Origin: Phanerodontia chrysosporium | Taxonomy: Eukaryota > Basidiomycota > Agaricomycetes > Polyporales > Phanerochaetaceae | Assembly (NCBI GenBank): GCA_001910725.1 | Contig: MJGA01000005.1 | Location: forward strand, 620,001-684,000 | DNA length: 64,000 nt | Reading direction: 5' to 3' | Part shown: positions 11,289-21,784 of the stretch, one piece after another | Layout of the letters: every line of letters begins with the position of its first letter | Numbering within the stretch: position 1 is the first letter of the stretch | Notes under the pieces: model-generated | The model's database searches: none | Told to the model about the DNA's origin: nothing | What the model saw: the letters and a program-made list of their open reading frames with translations, nothing else | Made by a program: the position numbers and the translations under genes

Positions 11289-13360
11289 TTACGCCGAGAT
11301 AGAATCCAAGAGCTGCTCCGCAGAAGCCCGCGCCGCGCTTCCTTCCTTCCACAGCTCGAGCGCCGTCTTCTTGAGCTTCAGGATGTTCACCCGCTTCCTC
11401 GCGCCGTCCTCGCCGAACGCTCGTTCGAGGACGGCGTGTGCCTCGGCGCGCACCGCATCGAGCGTGCACTTGGGTGAATTGCCCGTGCGGTACACGGGTT
11501 TGTGGTCCCATGCGCCGGTGCGCACCTCGAGCAGCTCGTATGCCACGTCGAGGTTCTCCGTCAGGTGTATCGTATTCAGGGGTTGGTCACCGGCGAAGGG
11601 CCAGCAAATCCTGGGAATAATCAGCGCGTTGGTTGGAGCTGGTAGGAGAAAGAGCCTACATCGGGACGCCCGCGTGAATGGACTCGGTGATGCTGTTGAA
11701 CCCGCCGTGAGTGAGGAACCACCCTGTCGCCTGCACACACATGAGCAGCCGCTTTAGAGATATCTGTAAGTGAACGTACAGGATGCTCGAGGATCGCCTG
11801 CTGCGGAGCCCAAGGAGTGACGAGACCAGTCCCAGAAGTCTTGACTCTGAGCTTGACCTCTTCCGGTACCTGGCAGAGTGGCGATGCATGTGCCATTATC
11901 TGCAGAGCATCCATTAAACAGAGACCTCGTGAACAGTCAACGAACTTACAAACGGAATTTTTCTGTCGAGAAGGACGTCGAGGACAGTCCACACCATATC
12001 CGGCTGGGTCGTCCAGTAGACCGTCCCAAACGAGATCTACATGGCGTAGAGCCATTCAGTCACCAGGCTAAGAGCACAAGTGTCGGCACATACGTAGATC
12101 ACAGAGCGCTGTCCATATTTCTCGAGCGCGTTTGCCATGAACGAAGCGATCTCGGGCGAACTCGCCAGCTCTGCTCGCTCTGCTACGATCTCCCGGGTGC
12201 TCTGCGGTAACAGAAGCCCCATGAAGTGTATCTTGCGCGACGTTTTGGACAGTGCCGTGTTGAACGTTTCAATGATCGCCCGAGGTTCTATGTGCGCCAT
12301 CGAAGCAGATATTATGGCATCCGCGTCCTGGATAAGGCTGACACAGACATGGTGCGAGAGCAAACACTGGAGAAGACGACCTACGTGGGTGCGACGTAGT
12401 GCAGGTACGCTATGAATGGAGGTTGAACATGAGCTATACGCGCGCATCAGTAGTGGCAGAGTGCGAGATGTACCACGCTACACACCTGCTGCGGGAAGTT
12501 CTCGTAATCGTGCACTGGCGGGATCCTGGCACTTGCACGAGCTTGTCGCTCGAGTCACCGAAGACAATCTGCAGGGATTGTCATCGTCAGCACAATCTGT
12601 GGCAAGAAGGTGGCGGAACATACCTCGTTTGCACACTCGATTGTTGTTTTGCCCGTCTTCGTCATGAGTTCCTCGACCCTGCTCCGCAGTACTGACCGCA
12701 AGTCTGCGTCGTACGGGCCGGTCAGGTAGTAGATACTGAATAGTGAAGTAGGCAGGGATACGATGAGCTTCAGGCTGCGGCTAGCTTCCCGCGCGATACG
12801 AAAGAAATGGCACCCATAGAGCTGAGAATCAATTAGTTCGGGGAAGCGCAGTTAAGGTATGATCGTACTCACGTCAACGATAAGAGCGTTCGGAGGCTCA
12901 AGAGCAGCGACCTCAGCCTGCATCTCAGCGCAGAAAGCAGGCTGGCCAGATAAGAGTTTCTGGAGCTGTTCCTCAAATGACTTGCCAATGATGTCCGTGT
13001 CGAACGGATTGGAATCGTGTGCGAGTAGAGCGACGACGCTGGATTATCAAATAATGTAAATGCCACTCAAGCAAACGAGATTGTGCGTGGACGTACCGTA
13101 CGCGCGACCGAAGAGCGTCATGGTCGTCGTCCAAGTTGCGCGCAATTTCCTTAACGCTCTTGTCATGCATTTTGCGGCCGTCAAAAACGTGACGTCTACA
13201 TCGCGCAGCTTCACCAATTTTGCGGCCAGAGCACATAATGGGCGAACATGACCTGCATTCAAGGGATCAGTTTCTGCAGCAAGAACCATGAGAAGCCGAA
13301 AATCGTACCCCAGCCAAGATATGCGGCGAAAACGACGTGCAGGCGTTGTGTGGAGACCAT
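11289..13360 (-). CDS. UDP-glycosyltransferase 2 (tandem copy), frame broken as read
   Basis: Exons match UGT1 one for one: 13360-13309 (52 nt), 13252-13097 (156), 13038-12873 (166), 12821-12624 (198), 12568-12486 (83), 12433-12385 (49), 12337-12094 (244), 12036-11950 (87), 11899-11780 (120), 11730-11660 (71), 11610-11289 (322). Eight lengths equal those of UGT1; the three that differ are where frame is lost. DVTFLTAAK and MHDKSVKEIARN are out of frame at the TTTT of 13170-13173; VQVPG and PPVHDYENFPQQ are out of frame near 12521-12526; exon 6 is one base shorter than its twin. The C-terminal motif (WAPQQAILEHP, ATGWFLTHGGFNSITESIHAG) is intact. Either a decaying duplicate or a good gene with consensus errors. 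Its ends and function otherwise follow UGT1. Confidence 0.82.
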
Positions 13361-13762
13361 CTTCAAGTGCAGGAGTCTGAGGATATAATCAGTGCAGCGT
13401 GTCCTTAAATACTGATCGATGTCGCGCGGTCATTCCTCCGACCGTTCACAGAATGTCCTTGTCGTCCATCACAGGACGGTGCCATCGATCAGCACTCGTA
13501 GTTGGGCTCAAGACCTGCAAGTTAATACCGACTTTCCGGCAGAGGATGTGTCATGGCGACCTATGTAACGTAAAGCCCGAGGTTCCGGAGTATGTGCGAA
13601 TGTGCAAGCAAGATCGTGAGACGCGTAACCGAAGAACGATCACGTGGGGCGCGACTTGACACTGAACCTAGATGTACACTCAACTCCAGATACAGTCCCA
13701 AGTCCGTTGATTATTTCGTCGCTGTATACATACATTTCTCTTGCTGATCATGATAACTTTAG
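13361..13762. other. intergenic
   Basis: About 400 bp upstream of UGT2 and downstream of the BLI-3-like gene. A TATTTAAGG-like stretch (minus strand, around 13405-13415) could serve UGT2. Nothing else seen. Confidence 0.4.
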
Positions 13763-14533
13763 CTACCTCTGATTCAAGCCTTGGATGAGCTGAATCTGTG
13801 CAAACATAGTCAGCAAGCGCGAACCCCCGCTGATATGAAAGGGAGCATGCCTCCTGCTTGCTGATAGTACGCAGCTCTCCAGGTGCGGAGGTTTTGCCGG
13901 TCATCGCGCTTGCGACAATGTCTGCGGCCTTTGTGGCCATGTTGGAGGTGGACAGCCAATAGCGTATTTCGTCGGGGATGACCTCGATGACAGCCACGCG
14001 AGGGTCGTTCTGGTCGCCCTTGTGGATGCCGTCGCCGAGGTCGCCAAACCAAGCCGAAGTCCTACATCAAGGTGGCCTGTGAGGGGTGCGCATACATCCA
14101 TGTGCAGCGACGACGTACAGAGTACTCCAATGCTTGGCGATGAGGTTCTTGTCCTGGCTAATCTTAGCGATGCCACTGTACGATGCCCAGTGGGTCGACT
14201 TCTCATCATAGAAAGACACGTTCACGTGGGCGTCGTTCTCGATTTCGTCGAACTTGTGCGAGGCGCGGTTAGCGATGAAGTAGATGTTGACCTGGTTGGG
14301 ATCAACAGCTGCAGTAGCTGTGAGTCTTGCGGACAACGCGTAGGGCAATGCTACGTACGACCGGCAGGAGCCATGGCACGCGAGTGCATGTGCCCGTCCG
14401 CGGAGCGGGTGGTGAGCATGCCCGTCTTTACCGTCTTCACGATGGTGTGGAGGCCGTCAACCTTCTCCCGAGGGGTGAGATTGTCGTTCTGGGCCTTGGC
14501 AGAGTAGGGGTCGAGTTCCTTGTTGTACGACAT
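13763..14533 (-). CDS. BLI-3-like pyridoxamine-phosphate-oxidase-fold protein
   Basis: Four exons (14533-14362, 14317-14119, 14061-13851, 13795-13763) give 204 aa. It belongs to the split-barrel flavin-binding family that includes Neurospora blue-light-induced BLI-3 and general stress protein 26. Seen: KTGMLTTRSADGHMHSRAMA, IYFIANRASHKFDEIENDAH, VNVSFYDEKSTHWASYSGIA and WFGDLGDGIHKGDQNDPRV. The precise reaction is unknown in the family; FMN or pyridoxal-phosphate binding is expected. The last intron (13796-13850) begins with GC, not GT, and ends TTTGCACAG; splicing it yields the family's usual C-terminus ISKQEIQLIQGL. A GTATATAAG box lies 56 bp upstream of the ATG. Confidence 0.9.
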
Positions 14534-14586
14534 GTCGATGAGCGGAGAGGAGGTTATTCTGGCGTCGCAGCGAGCCCTTCGAGGGG

Positions 14587-14595
14587 CTTATATAC
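14587..14595 (-). promoter_or_regulatory. TATA box of the BLI-3-like gene
   Basis: Minus-strand GTATATAAG followed by CC, centred about 58 bp upstream of the ATG at 14533. The same nonamer occurs upstream of HSP12, formate dehydrogenase and SDR2 in this window. Confidence 0.6.
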
Positions 14596-15020
14596 GCGTA
14601 GAGGAGACTGGCGAGACGAATACTGGCGTTCGATCGGGCCCCTCTGTGACATCATGCCTCCACTGCACCATCGCACGAGAGCAGGCAACGAGGATCCACA
14701 TCGCCGCACTCGCATGCGTCGGCGGACTCGCCCGCTGTGGGTGGTGGCGGACATGGCCGTCGGGGCGCAAAGGGCGGGACAGCGCCCGAGCTCGTGATCG
14801 AGAGTCGCGCTACCCCGCAGACCGACGAGAGAACTGATTACCCGGCGTGCTTATCTCGCGTCTCCTGACCATTGAGCGTGTTCACCTGGCTGGGTCGGAC
14901 CTAGAACGTACAGTGAGGAGCTAGTTGAGCGCGGAACCCCGTCATGGTTCGTTTTCTTGGGGCGCTGGCCGGTTGCACCCTCACCACGATGACTCCCATC
15001 CGCCTTGACTCGCTACGGCC
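14596..15020. other. divergent intergenic region
   Basis: Promoter space between the BLI-3-like gene (minus) and the aminotransferase (plus). No coding pattern seen. Confidence 0.4.
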
Positions 15021-16718
15021 ATGTACTCTTCAACCCGCCTCCTCAGGCGGATCCCACTCGCAAGGGTAGGGCCCGTATCTTCCCGGTGAGTCGTTGTGAC
15101 AGCGCTCGAGCAGAGCGCGACACCCGTGCTGAGACCCCTCTTCCGTCAGTCAGCAGCGTGCCATGTCCTCGCAGAGCTACACTTCCCTCGTCGATTTCGG
15201 TCGCAAGCATGTCACGAATGGCCTTGGACGCCAAATCGAGGGTGTCATGACCAAAGGCGAGGGGTCATATGTGACGTTTGGCGACGGCAGGAAGATGCTT
15301 GACTTCACGACGGGTATCGGCGTGACCAACCTTGGTCAGTAGTAATGTCCTACCATCCAGACGTGCTATTCACGTCTATCCCCAGGTCATTGCCATCCAA
15401 AGGTTAGCGCGGCTGCAGCGCAACAATGCATGCAGCTCGTGCATGGCCAAGTATGACCCTCCTGATATGTACCTGCAATTCGCTCACGTACCTCTGTAGT
15501 GCAGTATCGCCTTCACAGGCCCATACCTGCAGCTCATTGAGAAGCTGCTGCCAATCATGCCAGATCCTTCGTTAGACTCGTTCTTCTTCTGGAACTCTGG
15601 GTCAGAGGCTATCGAAGCGGCGATCAAGATGGCAAGGACAATCACCGGACGACAAAACATTATCTCTATGCAGGGCGGTTACCACGGACGTACATTCGGT
15701 GCCATGGCCGTGACCAAGAGCAAGACGATCTACAGCGAGGGCTTCCACCCCTTGATGGTAAGCACATTGGCCGCCGACATCTGCAAAGCGCCAGAACTAA
15801 CATCGTGGTAGCCTGGTGTGTTCACGCTGCCTTACCCCTACTGGCACCAACTCGGCGTTCCGGCATCCACGGACCCAGCGCAGATCTCCTCAATGTGCCT
15901 CAACCAGCTCAACCTTCTTCTGTCGCAACAGACGGCACCGCGGGACACCGCCGCTATCCTCATCGAGCCCCTCCTCGGTGAGGGCGGCTACGTGCCCGCG
16001 CCGGCCGCGTTCTTGCGGGGCGTGCGCGAGATCTGCGATGCGCACGGCATCCTGCTCATCATCGATGAGGTGCAGAGCGGCTTCGGGCGCACTGGCCGCA
16101 TGTTCAACATCGAGCACGCCGGCGTGCGCCCCGATATCATGACGATGGCCAAGGGCCTGGCGAACGGCTTCCCGCTCTCCGGCGTTGTGAGCAAGAAGGA
16201 GTACACCGACAAGCTCAAGCCCGGCTCGATGGGTGGTACCTATGCTGGAAACGCGGTTGCGTGTGCGGCTGCCGTGGCCGTTGCGGACGCGTTCAAGGAG
16301 GAGAAGATCCTCGAGAACGTCAATGCTCGGTATGCACAGTCGTATTTTCTCGTCGAACTCCATCTCTGACCTCGCCTACAGCTCCAAGGAACTCCTCCAG
16401 GCGCTCAACGCGCTCAAGACGCAGGAGCACCTCAACCACGCGATCCTCGACGTGCGCGGCCAGGGCCTCATGGTCGCGGTCGAGTTCGCGTCGCCGACCG
16501 GCAGCGGCCCGCACGATGCGTTCGTGAACAAGAGCGTGCCAGAGAAGCTCGCCGCACGCGTCGCGAAGCGCTGCCACGAGAAAGGCCTGCTCATCCTCAC
16601 GACGAGCGTCTACGAGGTCATCCGCTTCATCCCGCCGCTCAACATCAGCCAGGCGGACATGCAGAAGGGCATCCAGATCTTCGTCGACGCCGTCGAGGAG
16701 GTCATCCGCGAGTGCTAA
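15021..16718 (+). CDS. class III aminotransferase (4-aminobutyrate aminotransferase-like)
   Basis: Six exons (15021-15085, 15150-15334, 15386-15450, 15500-15757, 15812-16329, 16382-16718) join in phase to 475 aa. PLP-dependent class III fold: [18 protein letters not shown] for the cofactor pocket, [34 protein letters not shown] with the PLP-contacting Asp, and [19 protein letters not shown] with the Schiff-base Lys. The N-terminus [20 protein letters not shown] is Arg/Ser-rich without acids, as expected for a mitochondrial presequence. It most resembles fungal enzymes annotated as GABA or acetylornithine transaminases; which amino donor it uses cannot be told from sequence alone. Acceptor at 15149 was chosen over two neighbouring AGs because only it keeps frame. 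Confidence 0.92.
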
Positions 16719-17244
16719 GCCGTTCGTGTCAAGTACAAGAAGAAAGATCAAAAGGGAACCGGATGCTGGATGTATGTTGTACCACCAGAAACGAAATCGG
16801 ATCTGCTTAGGCCACCCTCGTGTGCGTTCTCCCGGAACGACGTGCATGGTGCGTACCCCTTCAACTCGAACACACGCCGTCTGTGGCATCCCTGTCCGAG
16901 TCTGCACTCTTACTAGCCCGTCTGGATGGCCCGTCCGCTGCTCCTCACGGGGCGGCGGCCGGTGTTCGCGATGAAGGATAGGGTCTCTTGATGTGCTAGA
17001 TCAACCTCCCCGTTAACGGGAGGCGATATCTCAAGGGGCCGTCCAGTCTTACTTTCCGTGACTGGGCGGCGGGTTTGACGAGAAACCGACAGCGCTTCTG
17101 GGTTGTATCCATGGATCAATGTCTTCGTAGATGTACACCGCTTCCATGATATCAATGGCATGCTCTGCAGTTCATATTTAAGCTCGAGCAGGTCTGAACG
17201 TTTCGTGCACATTTGTTAACTTGTTACGTTCTTGGCCTACGGAA
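16719..17244. other. intergenic
   Basis: About 525 bp. A minus-strand frame at 16913-17212 is open but has no recognisable domain, start context or splice partners; I do not call it. Confidence 0.4.
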
Positions 17245-18153
17245 ATGCATCCACTGACAGCGTGCGACAGGGATATCGATTCAGATGAGTCCCCATATCA
17301 AGACGCCCCTCTGGTCAATCGCACCGCACAACACTCGACGAGGACCATGCCGCTTCGCGTTCAAAACCCAGACGGACCACAGTCCAAAAGGTCAGAAAGA
17401 TTCTACTTCGAAGACTTGTTTATACGTGTAAGTGCAGGTGCACAAATTGTGAGAACTTAATGGCTGACGGTCATATTGCAGGCTGAAGACACGCTGTTCA
17501 AAGTCCACCGCAAGGATTTCGAGCATGGTTCCGAGGTGTTTAACAACATGTTTGAGCTGCCGAAAGCCAGCGGGAAGGCGGACGGGAGCTCAGAGGAGCA
17601 GCCGCTGGTCCTCGAAGGCATCAAGGCCTGCGAGCTCGAGGACTTCCTCTCCGTCCTGTACCCGAGGTGCGTCTGCCGAACACAAGCCGGCTGCCCGCGA
17701 CTGAAGCGGAGTCACAGGGTCTCCACGGACGCCGAGCCCGAGTCGCTGTCCCTCGAGCGGTGGAAGGCCGTCTACAACCTCGCGACGATGTGGGAGTTCG
17801 CGGGCGTCCGCGACGAGGCGCTGCGCGTGCTCAAGGCGCAGACGCGCGCGATGAGCAGCATCGACACCGTCGTGCTCTACCGCGAGCTCGACCTGGAGAT
17901 CGACGCAGACTTTGTGCTCGCCGTGCAGCGCCTCGTCGAGCGCGAGCAGGAGATCTCGCACGACGAGGGCGCGCGGCTCGGCCTCTGGAACGCGATGCGC
18001 GTGTGCACCGTCCGCGGGTGGTACTCTGGCACACACGCGAGGGCACAGCTACCGAGCAAGATATGTGCTGTGTGGGACGTCCCGCTCGTGCCAGGCCTGC
18101 CGTCTGCTCCCGAAATGCTGCTGCACCGTCGCAAGAACCGCGGGATATATTAG
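17245..18153 (+). CDS. BTB/POZ domain protein
   Basis: Three exons (17245-17427, 17482-17666, 17718-18153) give about 267 aa. RFYFEDLFIR, then AEDTLFKVHRKDFEHGSEVF and NMFELP are the N-terminal half of a mushroom-type BTB domain, a dimerisation and cullin-3 adaptor fold; LSLERWKAVYNLATMWEFAG and TVVLYRELDL are the usual following helices. Intron 17667-17717 is 51 nt, in frame and without a stop, so it is easily missed; removing it joins YPR to VSTDAEPESLSLERWK. A second in-frame ATG at 17347 could be the true start and would remove 34 residues. Function and partner are unknown. A second BTB gene of the same family lies at 30204-30998. Confidence 0.75.
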
Positions 18154-18596
18154 ATCTGGGGGAAAGTAAATCACTATGAACGTGAACCCGTGTAGCCTAC
18201 CGCGAGACGGTTCCAAAATACTCTTATTGCTGCGAATACCATGTAGATCATCCCTGTAAGTGCTGATCAGGTCGTTGACCCTTTGGTGGTGACGGAGTCA
18301 GATATTTCGACAAATTAGACGCGCCATTAAGCCGCGCTGGTAATGCGCTCAGCGAGCGTGATTCCACGCAGTTCGTGGCGTTATGCCACTTTCACTATGT
18401 TTGCGACCAACCTTCCGAATCCACATATCCTAATGGGGTTCCAATCGAAGCACCATCGAGTCTGTACATGGGATTGTTGGAAGCTCTCACGCCGATTCGG
18501 TAGTTGGTGGTATGCTTTCCCTCCACTGTCTCATAGTGATTGCACGTCCTGCGCAGCGAATAGAACACTATTGAGTACATACATCATTGCTATACA
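18154..18596. other. convergent 3' flanks
   Basis: About 440 bp between the ends of the BTB gene and the SR140 gene. Nothing recognised. Confidence 0.4.
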
Positions 18597-21458
18597 CTAT
18601 ACAACCGCTGGCTCTCCGTCGATGTCGTCCATGGGCTCGCCATCCACATCTGTACCCTCCATTGGCACACCATCAATGTCTTCAGTGATAGGTTCGCCGT
18701 CGACATCTTCAGTAATGGGTTCGCCGTCAACATCTTCCGCTATTGGTTCGCCGTCGACATCCTCAGCTATGGGTTCCCCGTCAACGTCGTCGATGGGTTC
18801 CCCGTCAACGTCGTCGATGGGTTCCCCGTCGACATCATTATTTATCGGCTCTCCATCGACATCGTCGGCAGCAGGCTCGCCATCGAGGTCGCTGCTAACA
18901 TCCATCGGTTCCCCATCATCGTCAGCTGGTGCCAGCGCGGTGGGCACAGATTCTACTTCTTCAGCAGGGCGGAACGAACTCTTGCTGAACTTGCTCTTAA
19001 ATGCCGATGTCTCTTCCTTCTGCTCCACGACGGGAGAGGCTTCCTTCGCTTCGACTTGAGGGACGGTCTGGCCTTCAAGTCGTTGCCGCAGCTCGCTTGT
19101 GAAGTCGGGCGGGAACACGATCCAGTCGTCCCAGATATCGACGACGGCGGTGATCTGCTTCTTGAAGGTCTCTGCCGTGATGCGCCCGGGGAAGGAATGA
19201 TAGATAGTCGAAAGATGGTCGAAAACGATGCCGAGCCGAGCTTGGAACTCCTGTCGGAACTTCCACGCCATAGGGAGCGGCGCCGCAGAGTTGTGGAGGA
19301 TGTCGCAGATGAGATGAAGTCGGGCGACTTTGCGGGGCACAGGGGTACCATCGACAAGAAGCGAAGAGACAATGATGTCGGCGACCTTTTAAACGTGAGC
19401 CTTCGCAACGTCAGCAATTAGGTGGAATAGATCTCACCTCCGAGGCTGCTTCTGCATGTTCTAAACTGAACGCCATGCACCGCGCGAGTTCACCACGTCT
19501 CCCTGAGAGCGCGCGGAGCATAGCTTCAAATCGCTTCCTAGCAAGACGACCAAGCTGATTCTTGCGCCCACGCTCGCGCTCTGATTCTTCTGCCGAATCG
19601 GTAGAATAAACGGAGTTGTATCCCTGCGAAAATGAAGTGAGTTCGTGCTCTGCGTTACGAAGGCCAATTCAGCACACCTCGTCATCAAATTCTGGTTCGA
19701 TGGATTTCTCGCGATTGATGAGATTCAAGTAGAGCTTATGCCGGCGATGCTATGATAATATGAGCACATACTATTAAATGTAAGAAATATACACTTACCC
19801 CAGGTTTGAGGAAGGCATATTTCGGGTTTGATTGCTCACGCTCCTGCAGATTGCTCGCATACTCCTCGCCATGTCCTTTAACCTCCGCCGCAACCGTGCG
19901 TATGAACTGCTCTGATATTTCTTCTTCGTCACTCGGTGGTCCGTATGAACGTGACCGCGAGCGGCCCCTCGACCAAGACCGAGATCGACTGTCATGCCGT
20001 CGAGGCGCTGATCTCTGACCACTACGCCGAGAGCGAGATGGGGAGTGCGAACGAGAACGCGAAGCGGACGTTGATCGCCCGTATGACCGGAGACGACCTC
20101 TGTCGCGAGACTGTGAACGTCCCCGAGGGCTGCGGCTTCGAGCTCTGTGTCCTCTAGGTGAACGGCTCCGCGATCGGCTTCGCGATCTACTCCTAGACTC
20201 AGAGGAATTCTTCTTTACGACTACGCGCAAGTTGAGTTGGCAGATTCCTGAAAGAGATAGACGGACGCTTACCATACATCGGCTTTGCGGCGACTGGAAC
20301 TGCTTTGCTCCAGCCAACTCGCAATATCGACCCGCCCCAATCGAAGCCATCAAGCTCGCGCAGGGCCTTTTCAGCGTCTTTGCGCTTCATGTAAGCTACA
20401 AAGCCACTGAGACCTGCGTTTTTACTCCGCCGAGACGAGGTCATGTCATTGCCAGGTCCCACGGAAGCATCTCCACGAGGCCACATGATCTTTACCTGTA
20501 AGAGCACTCCTTTGAGTTCGCACTGAGGACGGATAGAGGAATGACACACGCACAGAGCCGACAGGACCGATTCTCGCAAAGAACATCCCAAGGCTCTGCT
20601 CGTTGACATACGGCGGGAGATTTGCAACGAAAATGTTGGACGTCTGTGCACAGGGATGAGTATGAACCCATCACAATACATACACCGGACTCACCTCAGG
20701 ATCCCCCCTGTCCTTACTGCCACTCTGACCTTCATACGCTGCCATCGCCGTCACAGATCGACCTTGAGCAGCTAAGAGTGATGAGTTTACAGCTTGAATT
20801 TTCAAGGAGCCGCGTGTTCCTTACCATGCCGTCCAAACCGAGACTCGCGAGAAGCTTGTTCTCTGGGATAGGGTAGTAAGACCAAGAAGCCCAAGACCAT
20901 ATGGTTGACCATACCTCTTGATCTCTTCCAGGAATGAGTCCATAGCTCGCTTCCCCTTGGGCTTAGGAGCAACTGTAGGCGGAGATGGAGGCTGCAAGGT
21001 GGTCAATCACAGAGACAAGGCAGCAGCACAAAGTGTACTTACACCCGAGCTGAACATGGACATCGCCGCTCGTGAGGGCTCTGGGCCGCTTTTGGTCGAT
21101 GGTGCGTAAACTGCTTCTTGTCCAGCCTTAACGAAAGAAGACCCGGCCTTCCTACGGTCTACATCTTCCCCTTGGAATGCCTGAATGAACTCCGCGTAGG
21201 CCTTTGCAGCGTTCTCTTCCTCCTCCTTACGCTTGGCCTCCGCAGCTTCTTTCTCCTTTTCCCTTTTCGACTTACGCACGTTTCCTTGCGCGTAATGTGC
21301 AAGTTTGTGGTCGTCTACTGCCTTTGGCTAGCGAGGAAAGCAAGCCGTTGGTGAGCGTGGACAGAGCAAGAATAACGTCGTATCCGTCGCACTGGAAATG
21401 CAGCTTCCTCGTCATCGTTGTCAAAGAATGCCGCGAGCTTCGACTTTGTCTTGTCCAT
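18597..21458 (-). CDS. U2 snRNP-associated SURP/RRM/CID protein (SR140)
   Basis: Eleven exons (21458-21393, 21327-21043, 20991-20915, 20862-20825, 20771-20695, 20643-20554, 20495-20273, 20220-19799, 19749-19678, 19623-19438, 19385-18597), all in phase, 774 aa. Order: Lys/Glu coiled coil (about 35-70), RRM (182-285: SNIFVANLPPYVNEQSLGMF, GFVAYMKRKDAEKALRELDG), Arg/Ser-rich segment (290-365), SURP module (about 385-445: NPKYAFLKPGHRRHKLYLNL), CID-like helical domain (470-600: ARLHLICDILHNSA) and an acidic DGEP repeat tail (670-774). This is the domain order of human SR140/U2SURP, a U2 snRNP-associated protein of the early spliceosome; a nuclear pre-mRNA splicing role follows. All introns are 49-65 nt. 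It is divergent to SLU7 with a tRNA gene in between. Frame intact. Confidence 0.94.
18600..18945 (-). repeat. tandem DVDGEP-coding repeats in the SR140 tail
   Basis: About twelve degenerate 24-27 nt units encode D-(V/L/I/D)-D-G-E-P followed by two to four residues (INN, IDD, IAE, ITE, MDD). Two adjacent IDD units, two IAE units and two ITE units are near-identical at DNA level, so the array has grown by local duplication. On the opposite strand the same DNA reads as a GSPSTSS-like frame, which is not a gene. Confidence 0.85.
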
Positions 21459-21611
21459 GTCGATTTCCCAAGCAATGTGGTGAGACCTGGATTCACAGGG
21501 AGCAATTAAGCAATATGGGTAATGAACAAGATGCAGGCCTAACGAAGGGGCTGGGAATCTTCTGTGCTAGCATGAATCGTATGTAACGCTGATGCAAACG
21601 CATTTTGTAAT

Positions 21612-21703
21612 GGCAGTGTAGCCAAGTGGTTACGGCGTCACGTTTAGGCCACGTTCCAAACCGTGATGGGTTTCCCGCGCGAGTTCGAATCTCGTCACTG
21701 TCA
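21612..21703 (+). tRNA. tRNA-Leu (UAG) with a 12-nt intron
   Basis: A 7-bp acceptor stem pairs GGCAGTG (21612-21618) with CACTGTC (21696-21702) and leaves discriminator A. D-arm GCC/GGC, anticodon stem TCACG/CGTGA, a type II variable arm (GGG-TTT-CCC) and a T-arm with GTTCGAATC (B box) are all visible. Between the anticodon-stem strands lie 19 nt; placing the canonical intron after position 37 leaves loop TTTAGG plus C, anticodon TAG, hence Leu. The type II variable arm and A73 fit Leu. A run of five T follows directly (21704-21708) as the polymerase III terminator. It sits in the 326-bp divergent promoter of SR140 and SLU7. Confidence 0.9.
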
Positions 21704-21708
21704 TTTTT
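21704..21708 (+). terminator. polymerase III oligo-T terminator
   Basis: TTTTT directly after the discriminator base of the tRNA-Leu gene. Confidence 0.8.
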
Positions 21709-21784
21709 GTCTCTGTGATCGGCAATCTATATTGCCTACTCCCCCTCGGTTTGGCGTCTATTACACACTCACTCCGCTACCGCC

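Noticed and set aside
16320..16907. Minus-strand 195-codon frame
   Set aside because: Antisense to the aminotransferase C-terminus.
8557..18153. Secondary-metabolite cluster around the UGT pair, BLI-3-like protein and aminotransferase
   Set aside because: No polyketide, peptide or terpene backbone enzyme, P450 cluster or pathway regulator lies nearby; the neighbours are ordinary metabolic genes.
18343..19059. Plus-strand 238-codon frame rich in GSPSTSS
   Set aside because: It is the antisense of the DVDGEP repeats and CID region of SR140; repeats on one strand make long open frames on the other.
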